Position numbers and translations under genes: made by a program. Shown piece after piece: positions 62,381 to 64,000 of a DNA stretch of 64,000 nucleotides; positions within the stretch are counted from its first letter, which is position 1; the number at the start of each line of letters is the position of its first letter. A model generated the notes under the pieces. The model did not search any database, was not told the origin of the DNA, and saw only the letters and a program-made list of their open reading frames with translations. The stretch spans positions 372,001 to 436,000 of the forward strand of contig NZ_FORS01000003.1 in the NCBI RefSeq assembly GCF_900114065.1, in the 5' to 3' direction. The stretch is from Stutzerimonas kunmingensis. Lineage in GTDB: Bacteria; Pseudomonadota; Gammaproteobacteria; Pseudomonadales; Pseudomonadaceae.

Positions 62381-64000
62381 ATGAGTCGCGTTGTCGCTTC
62401 GCCCCCGTTTTCGTTGCGCCCGCTGGTGTTGGGCCTGCCGGTGCTGGTCGCCTGCTTTGCTGTCGACGCTGAGGAAGCGGTCGAGCTGGAGGCACAACAG
62501 ATCACCGCGCCACGTGCAGTCGAGCAGGGCAATGGCCCGGTCGAAGGGTACGTCGCCAAGCGCAGCGTCGGCGCCACCAAGACCGACACACCGATCATCG
62601 AAACGCCGCAGTCGATCAGCGTGATCACCGCCGACCGCATCCGCGACCAGGGCTCGCTGACCATCCAGGACTCACTGCGCTATGTCGCCGGTATGCGTGG
62701 CGAGGCTTATGGTTTGGACAGTCGCGGCGACTTCGCGCTGATCCGCGGTGTTGCCCCGACCATCTTCCTCGATGGCCTGCAGCAGAGCGTTGGCTACTAC
62801 AACAACACGCGCACCGACCCCTTCACCCTGGAGCGCGTCGAAGTGATCAAGGGGCCATCGTCCATGCTCTATGGGCAGAGTTCGGTTGGCGGCTTGCTCA
62901 ACTTCGTCAGCAAGCGTCCGCAGGCGGAACAGAAGAGCGAGCTGCAGCTGCAGTACGGCAGCTTCGACCGCAAGCAGATCGCCTTCGACAGCACCGGTCC
63001 GCTGGATGAAGACGGCACGTTGCTCTATCGCGTGGTGGCGATCCAGCGTGACAGCCAGACCCAGGTTGATCACACCAAGGACAACCGTCTGGTGTTCATG
63101 CCGTCATTGACCTGGCGCCCGAACGAGCAGTTCGAATGGACGCTGATGGCCAACGTGCAGAAAGACGATAGCGGCACAACCAGCTCCTTCCTGCCGCACC
63201 GCGGCACGGTACTCAGCGCACCCTACGGCGAGATTGGCAGCGAGCGCTTCGTCAGCGAACCCGGCTTCGACGAATATGACACCGAGCAGAAAGCACTGAC
63301 CTCGCAGATGGCCTGGCGTGTCGATGACACCTGGACGCTGCGGCAGAACCTGCGCTGGCAGAAGAGCAAGGTCAGCTACCAGACCATGTATGGCTGGCCG
63401 CCGGTGCTCGGTGCCGACGACCGCACGGTCAATCGTGTCTGGTCCATTTCCAAGCCGGAGGTGACCATCTGGAGCGCCGACCATCAGGCCGAATCGCGCT
63501 TCGATACCGGCCCGCTGCAGCACACCGCGCTGGTCGGTATCGACTACCGGCACGCCGTCACCGATAGCAAGACCGCCCGCGGAACCGCCACCCCGCTGGA
63601 TCTCTACGATCCGGTGTACGGCACCTTCGACCCATCCGGCATTACGCTTTCCGATGTTCCGCAGCAGCGCGTTGCCCAGCAAGGCCTCTACGTTCAGGAC
63701 CAGATCCGTCTCGACAAGTGGCTGGCAACCCTGGGGCTACGCAAGGACTGGGCTGACACCCGCGTCGAGCAGGGCACCCGGCAGAAGGACGATGCTGTGA
63801 CCGGCCGGGTGGGCCTGACCTATCTGTTCGACAATGGCGTTGCGCCTTACATCAGTTACAGCGAGTCCTTTACGCCGATTATCGGGCTGGACAACTTCAC
63901 TCAGCAGTCCTACAAGCCGCTCGAGGGCGAGCAGTGGGAGCTCGGTGTGAAGTACCAGCCGGCAGGCAGCAACACGCTGCTCACGGCCGCGGTGTTCGAT
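62381..64000 (+). CDS. TonB-dependent siderophore receptor (3' end outside window)
   Basis: An open frame runs from the ATG at 62381 to the window end (540 residues seen of probably about 700). A signal-like N-terminus (LRPLVLGLPVLVACFAVDA) is followed by VELEAQQITAPR, a plug domain with TDTPIIETPQSISVITADRI, DSRGDFALIRG, VEVIKGPSSMLYGQSSVGGLLNFVSKRP, and then barrel strands. This is the siderophore-receptor subgroup (FhuA/FoxA-like). It imports ferric siderophores across the outer membrane with TonB-ExbBD. A Fur-like site lies upstream. Confidence 0.9.
   Translation, partial: MSRVVASPPFSLRPLVLGLPVLVACFAVDAEEAVELEAQQITAPRAVEQGNGPVEGYVAKRSVGATKTDTPIIETPQSISVITADRIRDQGSLTIQDSLRYVAGMRGEAYGLDSRGDFALIRGVAPTIFLDGLQQSVGYYNNTRTDPFTLERVEVIKGPSSMLYGQSSVGGLLNFVSKRPQAEQKSELQLQYGSFDRKQIAFDSTGPLDEDGTLLYRVVAIQRDSQTQVDHTKDNRLVFMPSLTWRPNEQFEWTLMANVQKDDSGTTSSFLPHRGTVLSAPYGEIGSERFVSEPGFDEYDTEQKALTSQMAWRVDDTWTLRQNLRWQKSKVSYQTMYGWPPVLGADDRTVNRVWSISKPEVTIWSADHQAESRFDTGPLQHTALVGIDYRHAVTDSKTARGTATPLDLYDPVYGTFDPSGITLSDVPQQRVAQQGLYVQDQIRLDKWLATLGLRKDWADTRVEQGTRQKDDAVTGRVGLTYLFDNGVAPYISYSESFTPIIGLDNFTQQSYKPLEGEQWELGVKYQPAGSNTLLTAAVFD

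Overview
The window is a gene-dense, high-GC chromosome segment of a gammaproteobacterium of the Pseudomonas type, most likely the Pseudomonas stutzeri (Stutzerimonas) group. This rests on the tkt-epd-pgk-fba order, a DUF3509 gene (a family confined to pseudomonads), malate synthase G, YccS, DbpA and an Udh/SMP-30/TRAP operon arranged as in P. putida. I saw no rRNA, tRNA, CRISPR array or complete insertion sequence. The first gene (transketolase) and the last (TonB-dependent receptor) run off the window edges.

Layout. 1-5.2 kb: central carbon genes tkt, epd, pgk and fba, with two small lipoproteins (one MliC-like) between pgk and fba. 5.2-17.4 kb: housekeeping and signalling genes, namely a lone receiver protein, a methyltransferase, DUF3509, hemerythrin, a globin-PAS-GGDEF-EAL protein, two small lipoproteins, a BaiN/HI0933 flavoprotein, a solute-binding protein, YccS, DbpA and a RimB-type protease. 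18-23.6 kb: a two-subunit sodium:solute symporter (DUF4212 plus large subunit), a small membrane protein, a DnaQ-type exonuclease and a cNMP/CBS/DUF294 regulator. 23.7-26.9 kb: an operon of chemoreceptor, porin and mini phosphate-binding protein. 27-34.4 kb: malate synthase G, a GcvR-like ACT protein, RarD, an SDR-trehalase pair and a FadR-family regulator. 34.8-40 kb: a 28-residue membrane peptide, an RND pump without its own outer-membrane channel, and an ExoD protein. 41.3-62.2 kb: a large sugar-acid catabolic region interrupted by azlCD and a hipBA toxin-antitoxin pair. 62.4 kb to the end: a siderophore receptor.

The main story is the sugar-acid region. It encodes a complete oxidative hexuronate/aldarate route: uronate dehydrogenase (Udh) and a lactonase (SMP-30/UxuL type) give aldarates; two glucarate dehydratases, a galactarate dehydratase (GarD) and a talarate/galactarate-type dehydratase give 5-keto-4-deoxyglucarate; KdgD and an aldehyde dehydrogenase finish at 2-oxoglutarate. 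Uptake is by a TRAP system (DctPQM) and a tripartite tricarboxylate-type system (TctCBA). The tctC gene appears to carry a one-base frameshift in its signal-peptide region.

I found a 13-bp motif, GTYRTAYGAYRAC, at five places, all in non-coding DNA: before the FadR-family regulator gene at 33.6 kb (1), upstream of udh (2), before gudD2-tctCBA (1) and before kdgD (1). It contains the TNRT-N3-AYNA pattern typical of FadR-like operators. I therefore infer that the regulator at 33.6 kb is a GguR-type repressor that controls itself and the distant sugar-acid operons. Other points of interest are the 28-aa membrane peptide beside the RND genes, a 24-bp perfect inverted repeat after pgk, the chemoreceptor-porin-binding protein operon, and several dispersed palindromic elements.
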